NCBI GenBank assembly: GCA_040255675.1
Contig: JBDZVM010000034.1
Coordinates: 1-42,713, forward strand
Length of the DNA stretch: 42,713 bases
Reading direction: 5' to 3'
Source: JBDZVM01 sp040255675
Lineage (GTDB): Bacteria > Actinomycetota > Actinomycetes > Acidothermales > Acidothermaceae
The number at the start of each line of letters is the position of its first letter. Positions within the stretch are counted from its first letter, which is position 1. The translations under genes were made by a program, and so were the position numbers. The notes under the pieces are model-generated. The model had not been told where the DNA came from. It was given only the letters and a program-made list of their open reading frames with translations, and did not search any database. Shown here piece after piece: positions 23,880 to 32,507 of the stretch.

Positions 23880-25853
23880 ATGCCGAATCGCCTCGCTGAC
23901 GCGACGAGCCCGTACCTGCTCCAGCACAAGGACAACCCCGTCGACTGGTGGCAGTGGTCGCCCGAGGCGTTCGCCGAGGCTCGCCGCCGTGACGTTCCGG
24001 TTTTGCTCTCGATCGGTTACGCCGCGTGTCACTGGTGCCACGTGATGGCGCACGAGTCGTTCGAAGACGACGCGACCGCGCGCGCCATGAACGAGGGGTT
24101 CGTCTCCATCAAGGTCGACCGTGAGGAACGGCCGGACGTCGACGCGATCTACATGGAAGCGACCCAGGCCATGACCGGCCACGGCGGATGGCCGATGACG
24201 TGCTTTCTCACACCCGACGCCGAGCCGTTCTACTGCGGCACCTACTTCCCGAGGCAGTCCGCTCACGGACTGCCTTCCTTCACGCAGGTGCTCGAGGCTG
24301 TCTCGGCCGCGTGGCGCGAGCGCCGTGGCGAGTTGACGGCGTCGGCTGGCGAAATCGTGCGGCTACTTTCGGAGCGTTCGGAGATGCCCGACGAGCGCAC
24401 GCCACCCGATGCGGACGTTCTGGAGCAAGCGGTAGCCGCGTTGCGCGGTGATTTCGACGCCGTACACGGCGGATTCGGCGGTGCGCCGAAGTTTCCGCCG
24501 TCCGCTGTGTTGGAATTTTTGCTGCGTCACAAGTCTTTGGGCGCGCTGGAGATGGTCGAGCGCACGTGCGAGGCGATGGCGCGCGGCGGCATCTACGATC
24601 AGCTTGCCGGCGGCTTCGCGCGTTATAGCGTCGACAACGCATGGATCGTGCCGCACTTCGAGAAAATGCTGTACGACAACGCCCAGCTGGCGCGAGTGTA
24701 TGCGCATTGGTGGCGCGCTTCGGGAAATCCGCTCGCGAAGCGAGTAGCGGTCGAGACGCTCGAGTTCATGCTTGCGGAGTTGCGCACTGCTGACGGCGGT
24801 TTCGCGTCGGCGCTCGACGCTGACGCCGGCGGTGTCGAGGGTTCAACCTATGTCTGGACGCCGAACCAGCTGCGCGAAGTGCTCGGCAAGCCGGACGCCG
24901 AATGGGCGGCCGAGCTTTTGAACGTGACCGAGCAGGGCACGTTCGAACACGGCGCTTCGGTCTTGCAAATGCGCGCCGATCCGGTCGACGAAGACCGGTG
25001 GCGTCGTGTGCGCGCGAAGTTGCTTGACGCAAGGGTTCTTCGGGTGCAGCCAGGCCGCGACGACAAGGTCGTCGCGGCCTGGAACGGCCTGGCAATTGCC
25101 GCTTTGGCCGATGCGGGGTTGCTGTTCGACCGCGCTGATTTCGTCGATGCCGCCACAGTTTGCGCGACCTTGCTCCTGGAGCGGCACCTCGTCGAGGGCC
25201 GGTTGCGCCGAGTCTCGCGGGGTGGCCACGCCGGCGAGCCGGCCGGCGTTCTCGACGACTACGCGGGCGTGGCTGAGGGCCTGCTTGCCCTTGCGCAAGC
25301 GACGAATTCGGCGTCCCTGCTCGAAACCTCGGGTCGGTTGCTCGACGTCGCGCTCGCGCGCTTTTCTGACGGCCAGGGCGGTTTCTACGACACGGCCGAC
25401 GATGCCGAGCGCCTGGTGCGCCGGCCGCGCAGTCTCACCGACGACGCGACGCCGGGCGGTCAATCGGCGATCGCCAATGCCCTTCTCACCTTCGCGGCGT
25501 TGACCGGTTCGCAGCGTCATCGCGCGGCAGCCGAGGAAGCGCTCGGCGCCACCAGGGTGATCGGCGCGAAGTTTCCACGGGCGGCGGGTTGGGGGCTTGC
25601 CGCGTCGTCCGCGCTGATGGCCGGCCCGGCGGAGATCGCGATCGTCGGCGATTCGCCGGCGCTGGTGCGCGCGGCGCGGATGTCGACCTCGCCGGGGGCG
25701 GTCGTCGCGGCGACGGCGGACGGCGACGCGTGGGCGCCGCTACTCCGCGACCGCGGCTTGGTCGAGGGCTCGCCCGCCGCCTACGTGTGCCGTCGTTTCG
25801 TGTGCGAGCGCCCGGTCACGACCGCGGACGAGTTGGTGGCGGTCCTCGGCTAG
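23880..25853 (+). CDS. YyaL/SSP411-like thioredoxin-domain protein (DUF255)
   Basis: 657 aa. The N-terminal thioredoxin-like domain carries CHWCHVM near residue 50 and SFEDDATARAMNEGFVSIKVDREERPDVDAIYM. The rest is an (alpha/alpha)6-barrel like N-acylglucosamine epimerases (GGIYDQLAGGFARYSVDNAWIVPHFEKMLYDNAQL; KVVAAWNGLAIAAL). The family is widespread and its biochemical role is not settled. It is the Rv1084 equivalent in a conserved neighbourhood. The start ATG 23880 follows 96 bp of divergent promoter space shared with the debranching enzyme. Confidence 0.92.
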   Translation: MPNRLADATSPYLLQHKDNPVDWWQWSPEAFAEARRRDVPVLLSIGYAACHWCHVMAHESFEDDATARAMNEGFVSIKVDREERPDVDAIYMEATQAMTGHGGWPMTCFLTPDAEPFYCGTYFPRQSAHGLPSFTQVLEAVSAAWRERRGELTASAGEIVRLLSERSEMPDERTPPDADVLEQAVAALRGDFDAVHGGFGGAPKFPPSAVLEFLLRHKSLGALEMVERTCEAMARGGIYDQLAGGFARYSVDNAWIVPHFEKMLYDNAQLARVYAHWWRASGNPLAKRVAVETLEFMLAELRTADGGFASALDADAGGVEGSTYVWTPNQLREVLGKPDAEWAAELLNVTEQGTFEHGASVLQMRADPVDEDRWRRVRAKLLDARVLRVQPGRDDKVVAAWNGLAIAALADAGLLFDRADFVDAATVCATLLLERHLVEGRLRRVSRGGHAGEPAGVLDDYAGVAEGLLALAQATNSASLLETSGRLLDVALARFSDGQGGFYDTADDAERLVRRPRSLTDDATPGGQSAIANALLTFAALTGSQRHRAAAEEALGATRVIGAKFPRAAGWGLAASSALMAGPAEIAIVGDSPALVRAARMSTSPGAVVAATADGDAWAPLLRDRGLVEGSPAAYVCRRFVCERPVTTADELVAVLG

Positions 25854-25894
25854 CGTGGCTTGTACTTGCACTGTAATCGTGTAATCCTCGCCGT

Positions 25895-26416
25895 ATGAGA
25901 GAGCAGATTGACGACGTCGTCCGGGGCTGGTTCGCCGGACGATTGCCGGCGGAGTGGTTCACCGCCACGCCGCGGATCACCATCGACCGTGAAGAGATCA
26001 CGGTGTTCGGCGACCTTGCCGAGCCGGTGTTGAACAGCGATGTCTCGGAGCCGGAGCGCAAGGCGGCATGGGCGGGGCGCATCAAGGCATTTCGCGAAGA
26101 GACGCGCGCTCAGCGCATGCGTATCGCCGACGAGGCCGAACATCGGTTTGGGCGCAAGGTCGCCTGGGGCGCCGCCTGCGGAGAGCGCAGCGAGTCGTTC
26201 ACGAACATCTCGGTGCCGGTCATGACGAGGTTGCGACAGCCTGAGCGCATCGTGCTCGACACGCTCGTCGACGCCGGCGTCGCGCGCAGCCGCAGCGACG
26301 CGTTGGCGTGGTCGGTGCGCCTCGTGGGCAAGCACGCCGAGGAATGGCTCGAGCAGCTGCGCGACGCGATGCGCGCGGTCGAGGAGATCCGCGAGGCCGG
26401 CCCGACGACGTCATAA
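25895..26416 (+). CDS. Unrecognised actinomycete protein, possible ribbon-helix-helix end
   Basis: 173 aa, charged and soluble, with no signal or membrane segment. I do not recognise a named family. The second half (NISVPVMTRLRQPERIVLDTL, then VDAGVARSRSDALAWSVRLV) has the strand-helix-turn-helix spacing of ribbon-helix-helix DNA-binding proteins and ends in a helix (HAEEWLEQLRDAMRAVEEIRE). The N-terminal half has regularly spaced strands (PRITIDREEITVFGDL). A TTGCAC and a TGTAATC-like box lie in the 41 bp before the start. A regulator is possible but unproven. Confidence 0.7.
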   Translation: MREQIDDVVRGWFAGRLPAEWFTATPRITIDREEITVFGDLAEPVLNSDVSEPERKAAWAGRIKAFREETRAQRMRIADEAEHRFGRKVAWGAACGERSESFTNISVPVMTRLRQPERIVLDTLVDAGVARSRSDALAWSVRLVGKHAEEWLEQLRDAMRAVEEIREAGPTTS

Positions 26417-26556
26417 CGTCGGCGACTCCCGCTCGTCGCGTCACCGGCGTAGCTCGGCGTGAGTGGCCGACGACGGTAGTGTTTCGACAGGCGGACGACG
26501 CGCACGACGCGGCACGGCGTTCGCGGCGGTCGAACCGCGGGAGGCGAGGCGATCCG

Positions 26557-27318
26557 ATGGGTTTGCGCGGGCTGCTCTACGGCGCGTACGAGCGCCGGCT
26601 CGCGGCTGCGCTTCCTGCCGGGCGGGTGCCCAAGCACGTGGGTGTGATCCTCGACGGCAACCGGCGGTGGGCCCGGGCGGCCGGAATCGGCGTCGCCTCC
26701 GGACATCGACGCGGTGCCGACAAGATCGAGGAGTTTCTCGGCTGGTGCGAGGAGTTGCGTATCGAGGTCGTCACCTTGTGGCTGCTCTCGACCGATAATC
26801 TGTCCCGGCCCGAGTCCGAACTGGCCCCGCTCTTGCACATCATCGAAGACGCCGTGCACGGATTGGCGGCCCGGCACCGTTGGCGCATCCATCCGATGGG
26901 TGCGCTCGATCTGTTGCCCGACGCTACGGCACTGTCGCTGAAAGAAGCTCAAGACGCTACCGCCGACATCGACGGGCTTATCGTCAACGTCGCCGTCGGA
27001 TATGGCGGACGCCGCGAAATCGCCGACGCCGTCAGGGGTTTATTGCACGAGCACGCAAGCCGCGGAACGAGTATCGAGGATCTGGCAAACCTGCTCGATA
27101 TCGAACACATTGCGAAGCACCTCTACACGAAAGGCCAGCCCGATCCCGATTTGGTGATTCGAACGTCGGGCGAACAACGCTTGTCAGGATTTCTTTTGTG
27201 GCAGACGGCTCATTCGGAGCTCTTCTTTTGTGAGGCGTTGTGGCCCGACTTCCGCCGGGTCGATTTCCTTCGGGCGGTGCGCTCGTACATCGATCGCGAG
27301 CGTCGCTTCGGCTCGTAG
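26557..27318 (+). CDS. Short-chain Z-isoprenyl diphosphate synthase (Rv1086-like)
   Basis: 253 aa from ATG 26557 with GAGG upstream; the open frame reaches further upstream but has no homology there. Cis-prenyltransferase motifs: HVGVILDGNRRWAR (catalytic Asp and Asn), GHRRGADKIEEFLGWC, LWLLSTDNLSRP, VNVAVGYGGRREI, DLVIRTSGEQRLSGFLLWQ and SELFFCEALWPDF. By position (after a YyaL-like gene) and motif spelling it resembles mycobacterial Rv1086, which makes Z,E-farnesyl diphosphate for decaprenyl phosphate synthesis. Chain length cannot be fixed from sequence by eye, and undecaprenyl-type product is the alternative. Confidence 0.9.
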   Translation: MGLRGLLYGAYERRLAAALPAGRVPKHVGVILDGNRRWARAAGIGVASGHRRGADKIEEFLGWCEELRIEVVTLWLLSTDNLSRPESELAPLLHIIEDAVHGLAARHRWRIHPMGALDLLPDATALSLKEAQDATADIDGLIVNVAVGYGGRREIADAVRGLLHEHASRGTSIEDLANLLDIEHIAKHLYTKGQPDPDLVIRTSGEQRLSGFLLWQTAHSELFFCEALWPDFRRVDFLRAVRSYIDRERRFGS

Positions 27319-27353
27319 CGGCGAGATAGGCCAGCAATCCAAGACGAAAGTAT

Positions 27354-27450
27354 CTCGATGTCGAGGCATCTTTACTCGACATCGAGAGGCATCTTTCGAT
27401 GTCGAGACAGTCACCGTAGGCAGCCGAAGTGTCGACATATCGTGTCGACA
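27354..27450. repeat. Cluster of CTCGATGTCGAG and TGTCGACA palindromes
   Basis: CTCGATGTCGAG at 27354-27365, CTCGACATCGAG at 27375-27386 (the same site flipped) and TCGATGTCGAG at 27396-27406; AGGCATCTTT separates them twice (27364-27373, 27387-27396). TGTCGACA follows at 27430-27437 and 27443-27450. It sits in the 503-bp gap between the prenyl synthase and the transglycosylase-like gene. In that gap I see no coding region, only these sites and the CRP-like sites. Confidence 0.75.
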
Positions 27451-27564
27451 AAGCGCCACTCAACCGATACGTATTGTTACGGAACATGCGCAATCCGTTG
27501 CTCCAGTTTGAGCTACCTGCGAAGCAAGCAATATCTCGACTCGAGGTGAGTTTTCGTTCACAGA

Positions 27565-27608
27565 TGTAACATCTTTCACATCTGGCGCGTGATGTGACAT
27601 CGCTCACG
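27565..27608 (+). promoter_or_regulatory. Two tandem CRP-like binding sites
   Basis: TGTAACATCTTTCACA (27565-27580) and TGTGACATCGCTCACG (27593-27608), centres 28 bp apart, fit the CRP/FNR pattern TGTGA-N6-TCACA with one and one mismatches. They lie ~214 bp before the transglycosylase-like gene. Actinobacterial CRP is known to control rpf genes (rpfA in M. tuberculosis and Streptomyces), which fits a cell-wall hydrolase target. Confidence 0.6.
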
Positions 27609-27821
27609 CACTCTCAATTGGCATTCTCACGTTACGTCGGGCATGCTTTGGCGCATACCCCGTGCATTGCGCCGTGATTTCAGCGCGCCGCACGAAGTAC
27701 CGCCCTCCTACGCGCGTATTCGCGCCGCGGTACCGGCATGGCTCCGAGTCGTGCCAGCGGGTTGCGCCGGCACACGGCCGCGTTCTCTCGTGTGCCTGAT
27801 TTACCCGAAAGGACCATATTC

Positions 27822-28538
27822 ATGAGTCGGACGTCTGCACACGGGGCGCTGGTCGCCTCGAGCGCGGCCTCCGCCGTCATCTCGTTGTGCGTTCTCGCAA
27901 CCCTGCCCGGAAGCGCGGCTGTTCGCGTACCGGGCGACGAGGCGGTGGCTATAGCGCATTCGACACCCGCACGACCGTCGGTTGAGACGGCGGCTTATCG
28001 CGCCGCGATGGTCGGGTCGCACCAAGGGGTGTGGTTTCACCTCAACGCCGAGTCGGCGACGCTCGACACATCGGCGTCGAGTCCAAACGTCTTCGGTGAC
28101 CCGCCCGCGAACAGTTCGCCCGCCGAGCCCGCCGCCACACCGCCGGCACTCGCGAAACCGCCCGCGAAACCGCCCGCTCCGGCGAAGCCAAAACCGGCAC
28201 AGCAACAGACGAGTTCTTCAGTAGTGGCAGCGGTTTCTGACAGTCCGCGCGACATCGCGCAGGCGATGGCATCGAGCCGCGGATGGGTCGGCAACCAGTG
28301 GCTGTGCCTCGACAAACTGTGGATGCATGAGAGCAAGTACGAGACCACAGTGCGCAACAGATATTCCGGCGCCTACGGCATTCCGCAGGCGCTACCCGCG
28401 TCGAAGATGGCAACGGCGGGGGCTGACTGGCGCACCAACCCGGTCACGCAGATCGAATGGGGGCTCGGCTACATCTCGGGTCGATACGGCACACCGTGCG
28501 GTGCGTGGTCGTACTGGCTGCGCCACAGTTCGTACTGA
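27822..28538 (+). CDS. Secreted lytic-transglycosylase-like protein
   Basis: 238 aa from ATG 27822 with GAAAGGA upstream. N-terminal signal peptide (ALVASSAASAVISLCVLATLPGSAA), then a Pro/Ala/Lys-rich linker (~residues 100-135) likely to span the wall, then a C-terminal SLT-like domain: NQWLCLDKLWMHESKYETT (probable catalytic Glu), NRYSGAYGIPQALPASKM and WGLGYISGRYGTPCGAW, with two Cys that may pair. This is the aggregation-promoting-factor C-terminal type found in actinomycetes and related to Rpf enzymes. It probably cuts peptidoglycan outside the cell. Expression is likely CRP-controlled. Confidence 0.88.
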   Translation: MSRTSAHGALVASSAASAVISLCVLATLPGSAAVRVPGDEAVAIAHSTPARPSVETAAYRAAMVGSHQGVWFHLNAESATLDTSASSPNVFGDPPANSSPAEPAATPPALAKPPAKPPAPAKPKPAQQQTSSSVVAAVSDSPRDIAQAMASSRGWVGNQWLCLDKLWMHESKYETTVRNRYSGAYGIPQALPASKMATAGADWRTNPVTQIEWGLGYISGRYGTPCGAWSYWLRHSSY

Positions 28539-28549
28539 CCCTCTCGGTT

Positions 28550-28589
28550 GTTAGGCATCCGCGGCGCTAGAACGCCGTGGATGCCTAAC
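28550..28589. terminator. Strong bidirectional hairpin
   Basis: GTTAGGCATCCGCGGCG (28550-28566), loop CTAGAA, CGCCGTGGATGCCTAAC (28573-28589): 17-bp arms with one mismatch. It lies between the ends of two convergent genes, 11 bp after one stop and 11 bp before the other. Confidence 0.8.
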
Positions 28590-28600
28590 GAAACCGGCGT

Positions 28601-30013
28601 TCAGTTTTGGGTAGGCCGTGTCATCGCGAGCACGTCGAGTGCTTCGTCGAGTTGTGCCTCGGTAAGCTTTCCATCAGCGACGTAGCCGCTTTCGATGACC
28701 ACCTGGCGAATCGTCTTGTTCTGTGCCAGAGCGAGTTTCGCCACCTTGGCCGCCGCTTCATAGCCGATGTACTTGTTCAGCGGCGTTACGATCGAGGCCG
28801 ACGACTCGGCGAAAAATCGGCAACGCTCGACGTCGGCTTCGATGCCGTCGACGCACCGGTCGGCGAGCAGACGCGAAATGTTCGCGAGCAGGCGGATCGA
28901 CTCCAAAAGATTGCGCGCGATGACCGGCAGCATCACATTGAGCTCGAGATTTCCGGCCGCGCCACCGAACGCGATCGCGGCGTCGTTGCCGACGACCTGA
29001 GCCACCACCTGGCACACCGCTTCAGGAATTACCGGGTTTACCTTGCCCGGCATGATGGACGACCCCGGCTGCAAATCCGGCAAGTGGATTTCGGCGAGAC
29101 CGGTGCGCGGACCCGACGACATCCAGCGCAGGTCGTTCGCCACCTTGTAGAGACTGACCGCGACGACGCGCACGACGCCGCTCGCTTCCACCAAAGCATC
29201 GCGCGAGCCCTGCGCTTCGAAATGGTCGCGCGCTTCGGTCAACGGCAGCCGCAAAGATTCGGCAAGCGATGAAATTACCTTCGCGGCAAAGCCGGGCGGC
29301 GTGTTGATACCGGTGCCTACGGCAGTTCCGCCGAGCGGCAACTCTCCGATGCGAGGTAGCGCCGCTTCGAGTCGCTCGATCCCCAATCGCACCGCCGCGG
29401 CGTAGCCGCCGAACTCCTGGCCCAAAGTCACGGGAGTGGCGTCCATCAAATGGGTGCGGCCGCTTTTTACGACGTCCGCGAATTCCGTCGCCTTGCGTGT
29501 CAACGATTCTTCGAGATGACGCAGTGCCGGAATCAAATTCACGATGATCGAGCGAGTGGCCGCGATGTGAATGGCTGACGGAAAGGTGTCGTTCGACGAC
29601 TGCGACGCGTTCACTTGGTCGTTCGGATGCACCGGCGAACCGAGCCGCTCGCTGGCCAGTGTTGCCAGCACTTCGTTGGTGTTCATGTTGCTCGACGTGC
29701 CTGATCCGGTCTGGAAGACGTCGATGGGGAAATGCGAATCCCAATCGCCGCGCGCCACCTCGGCGGCCGCCTCGTGGATCGCCTTTGCCACGTCGTCGGA
29801 AATCACCCCGAGTTCGGCGTTGACGAGCGCCGCCGCGCCCTTGATCGACGCCAGCGCGGCGATCAGGTCGCGGTCGATCACCAGCCCTGACACCGGGAAG
29901 TTCTCGACCGCGCGTTGCGTCTGCGCACGCCACTTCGCGTCGCGCGGAACACGGACGTCGCCCATCGAGTCGTGTTCGATCCGGTACTCCCCGTCGGCAG
30001 ATTGCTGGCTCAT
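28601..30013 (-). CDS. fumC: Class II fumarate hydratase
   Basis: 470 aa, the full family length. GSSIMPGKVNP carries the catalytic Ser on the mobile loop; QTGSGTSSNMNTNEV, NDQVNASQSSNDTFPSA and KSGRTHLMDATPV are the other active-site stretches, shared by the fumarase/aspartase superfamily. The spelling GTAVGTGINTPPGF and the closing LDVLAMTRP favour fumarase over aspartate ammonia-lyase. It interconverts fumarate and malate in the TCA cycle as a tetramer. It is adjacent to glpX-type genes as in mycobacteria, but a ComB-like gene on the other strand has come between. Confidence 0.95.
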   Translation of the reverse strand: MSQQSADGEYRIEHDSMGDVRVPRDAKWRAQTQRAVENFPVSGLVIDRDLIAALASIKGAAALVNAELGVISDDVAKAIHEAAAEVARGDWDSHFPIDVFQTGSGTSSNMNTNEVLATLASERLGSPVHPNDQVNASQSSNDTFPSAIHIAATRSIIVNLIPALRHLEESLTRKATEFADVVKSGRTHLMDATPVTLGQEFGGYAAAVRLGIERLEAALPRIGELPLGGTAVGTGINTPPGFAAKVISSLAESLRLPLTEARDHFEAQGSRDALVEASGVVRVVAVSLYKVANDLRWMSSGPRTGLAEIHLPDLQPGSSIMPGKVNPVIPEAVCQVVAQVVGNDAAIAFGGAAGNLELNVMLPVIARNLLESIRLLANISRLLADRCVDGIEADVERCRFFAESSASIVTPLNKYIGYEAAAKVAKLALAQNKTIRQVVIESGYVADGKLTEAQLDEALDVLAMTRPTQN

Positions 30014-30160
30014 CGGTCGTTGCTCCTAGGTCATTCGCTGACGATCATGCGTCGAACTGATTTCCAGCCTAGGAGTGAACGACCCGCCCCCGCTGCGTCG
30101 GGTCGCGAAGCAGGATCGTGATTCGTGTCATGTTCGTGCGGCAAAGCCGGGCCGGGCAAG

Positions 30161-30961
30161 ATGAACGCCGTGCACGACGAACCTGTCAACGACGCCGCCC
30201 TGCCAACGGCCTGGCGCCAACGGCCGTACGCGGTTCGCTTCGAGTGGGGATTGGCCGGGGCGCAGTCCGTTCGCGGACGCCGCGGCGCGCTCGTTGTCGT
30301 GGACGTGCTCTCGTTCACCACCGCGGTCTGCGTCGCGGCGGAGCGCGATATCGCGGTCTACCCCGCGCCGTGGCACGACCCCCGTGCCGCCGAACTCGCG
30401 ACGAGCGTCGACGCCGCGCTCGCGACCGGACGCCGCGCGACCACCGCCGAACACCCGTGGTCGTTGTCGCCCGCCGCCTTGGCCTTGGCACCGCATGTGC
30501 CCCGTCTCGTGCTGCCGTCGCCCAACGGATCGCGCATCGCGGCGAGCGTGGGGAGTGCCGCTGATTCCGACGTTGTGGTTGTCGCGGCGAGCCTTCGTAA
30601 CGCCAGCGCGGTCGGCGACTGGTTGGCGAGCCGGTACGCCGACGCGACGATCGCGGTGATCGCAGCAGGCGAGCGCTGGCCGGACGGCACATTGCGGCCG
30701 GCCGTTGAAGACCTGCTCGGCGCGGGCGCCGTCCTTTCCGCGCTCGCGCGAGCGTGCGCGATAAGTGAGTCGCCGGAAGCGGGGGTCGCCCGGGCGGCAT
30801 TCGAAGGGCAGGACGACGTCGCTAGCGTCGTCCGCGCTTGTGCTTCCGGCGTCGAACTTATCGACGCCGGGTTCGAAGCTGACGTCGAGATCGCCGCTCA
30901 ACTAGACGCGTCGAACGTCGTCCCGCTCCTTCGTGATGGCGCTTTTCGCGCGGAGGGCTAG
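30161..30961 (+). CDS. ComB-like 2-phosphosulfolactate phosphatase
   Basis: 266 aa from ATG 30161 (278 aa from GTG 30125). ComB-family features: the N-terminal ALVVVDVLSFTTAVCVAAERD with Asp of the metal site, LVLPSPNGSRIAA and VIAAGERWPDGTLRPAVEDLLGAGAVL. The archaeal enzyme makes sulfolactate on the way to coenzyme M; actinomycetes lack that pathway, so the true substrate here is probably another phosphate monoester. No neighbouring sulfonate gene. It overlaps the convergent HesB-like gene by 4 bp at the stops. Confidence 0.85.
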   Translation: MNAVHDEPVNDAALPTAWRQRPYAVRFEWGLAGAQSVRGRRGALVVVDVLSFTTAVCVAAERDIAVYPAPWHDPRAAELATSVDAALATGRRATTAEHPWSLSPAALALAPHVPRLVLPSPNGSRIAASVGSAADSDVVVVAASLRNASAVGDWLASRYADATIAVIAAGERWPDGTLRPAVEDLLGAGAVLSALARACAISESPEAGVARAAFEGQDDVASVVRACASGVELIDAGFEADVEIAAQLDASNVVPLLRDGAFRAEG

Positions 30962-31242
30962 CTTTGCGGCGCGATGGTGAACTGCACTCCGCCGCCCGAG
31001 TCGACCTGAGCGTCGAGGATCTGGTCGTCGAGCACCTCGACGGTGTCTTGCGCGAGAAAGACGCGCGCGCCGTCGCGCTCGACCACCTGGTCGTCTACCT
31101 CTGGCGCTTCCGCCGCGCTGATCGACAGCGCGTTCTCGTTTCCGCCTTGCCGGCTGAACCGAAGCCCACCCGTCTCTGCAGTGACGGCTTGCCCCGCAAT
31201 CGTCTTGACTACGCTGGCGGCGTTTTCGGTGAGCGTGAGCAT
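30958..31242 (-). CDS. HesB/IscA-like protein without cysteines
   Basis: 94 aa. The HesB-like fold is recognisable: LTLTENAASVVKTIAG, GGLRFSRQGG, DQVVERDGARVFLAQDTVEVLDDQILDAQ and the end GVQFTIAPQS. The three Cys that hold iron or a cluster in IscA are absent; there is no Cys at all. It should therefore not be a classical Fe-S carrier. Such variants are common in actinomycetes and of unknown role. Convergent with the ComB-like gene, overlapping by 4 bp. Confidence 0.78.
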   Translation of the reverse strand: MLTLTENAASVVKTIAGQAVTAETGGLRFSRQGGNENALSISAAEAPEVDDQVVERDGARVFLAQDTVEVLDDQILDAQVDSGGGVQFTIAPQS

Positions 31243-31350
31243 CGCTCTCCTCTTCCGTATAGCTGCTTCGAATCGGTCGAATACCGAGCATTACCGGATT
31301 CGCGCGGAGCTACACGCCTACGTGCTTGAACTTTGCGAGAAATCGCGGAT

Positions 31351-32394
31351 CTATGGCACCTGGGTGCGGTCGGGCGACGCGACGTGGTCGAACGATCGGC
31401 GGCCGTAGTCGACGATCGCGTAGCTGCGCAGCTTCGACAGTTGGTGCTCGCTCTCGATCGTGCGGATCGTGCCGCTCTTCGAACGCATCACCAGCGAACT
31501 CGTCACTGCTCCGCCGCCGCGGTAGCGCACGCCGCGCAGCAGTTCGCCGTCCGTTATTCCGGTCGCGACGAAGAACACGTTGTCGGACTTCACCAAATCG
31601 TCGTTGGTGAGCACCCGGTCGAGATCGTGGCCGGCGTCGAGAGCCTTCTGCCGCTCGGCGTCGTCACGCGGCCAGAGCTTTCCCTGGATGACACCGCCGA
31701 GGCACTTTACGGCGCAGGCGGTGATGATTCCCTCGGGAGTGCCGCCGATTCCGAGCAGCAGATCGACCCCCGTTCCTTCGCGAACGGCCATGATGGCGCC
31801 GGCGACGTCGCCGTCCATGATGAATTTGATGCGCGCACCGGCTTCACGGATCTGCCGTACGAGGTCGGCATGGCGCGGCCGATCCAAGACCACCACGGTG
31901 ACGTCTTCGTTGGCGCAGCCCTTGGCGGCGGCGACCGCGCGGACGTTCGCGCCGACGGGCGCGTTGATGTCGACGTAAGGCGCCGCGGTGGCGCCCGTGA
32001 CGAGCTTCGACATGTAAAAGACGGCCGACGGGTCGTACATCGAATGACGTTCGGCGCACGCCATCACCGAGATCGCGTTATTCATGCCCATCGCGGTCAA
32101 CCGGGTGCCGTCGATCGGGTCGACGGCGACGTCGCATTCGGCCCCGGTTCCGTCACCGATCCGCTCGCCGTTGAACAGCATCGGTGCTTCGTCTTTCTCG
32201 CCTTCACCGATGACGACCGTTCCGCGCATCGACACCGTTCCGATCAGGCGGCGCATCGCATCGACCGCGGCGCCGTCAGCGCCGTTCTTATCGCCCAGGC
32301 CGACCCAGCGGCCGGCGGCCATCGCGGCCGCTTCGGTCACTCGCACCAGCTCCAAGGCGAGGTTGCGATCGGGCGTTTCTGGGCTGGCGGTCAC
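31351..32394 (-). CDS. glpX: Class II fructose-1,6-bisphosphatase
   Basis: 347 aa from GTG at 32394 with GAGGAG upstream. GlpX metal and substrate motifs: IGEGEKDEAPMLFNGE, DVAVDPIDGTRLTAMG, IMDGDVAGAIM and GIGGTPEGIITACAVKCLGG. It removes the 1-phosphate of fructose 1,6-bisphosphate in gluconeogenesis and is normally the essential FBPase of mycobacteria and corynebacteria. It is divergent from the DUF4245 gene over a ~113-bp promoter region, the same order as Rv1099c-Rv1100. Confidence 0.95.
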   Translation of the reverse strand: MTASPETPDRNLALELVRVTEAAAMAAGRWVGLGDKNGADGAAVDAMRRLIGTVSMRGTVVIGEGEKDEAPMLFNGERIGDGTGAECDVAVDPIDGTRLTAMGMNNAISVMACAERHSMYDPSAVFYMSKLVTGATAAPYVDINAPVGANVRAVAAAKGCANEDVTVVVLDRPRHADLVRQIREAGARIKFIMDGDVAGAIMAVREGTGVDLLLGIGGTPEGIITACAVKCLGGVIQGKLWPRDDAERQKALDAGHDLDRVLTNDDLVKSDNVFFVATGITDGELLRGVRYRGGGAVTSSLVMRSKSGTIRTIESEHQLSKLRSYAIVDYGRRSFDHVASPDRTQVP

Positions 32395-32507
32395 GAAAGC
32401 TCCTCATTTCGGGTTACCCCGACTCTTGCACACCTAGGACTCTTGCATACCCAGCGGAATATGAGCATGCCGTGGTATGGACGATAGGAGGCAGGTTGAA
32501 GGGGACG

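Noticed and set aside
23784..24266. N-terminal extension of the debranching-enzyme frame
   Set aside because: It is antisense to the YyaL-like gene, with no recognisable motif; ATG 23783 has GGGGAG upstream.
27600..27820. Cyclic-di-AMP (ydaO) riboswitch before the wall-hydrolase gene, as known for some rpf genes
   Set aside because: I could not find the conserved core elements by eye; a covariance-model search would be decisive.
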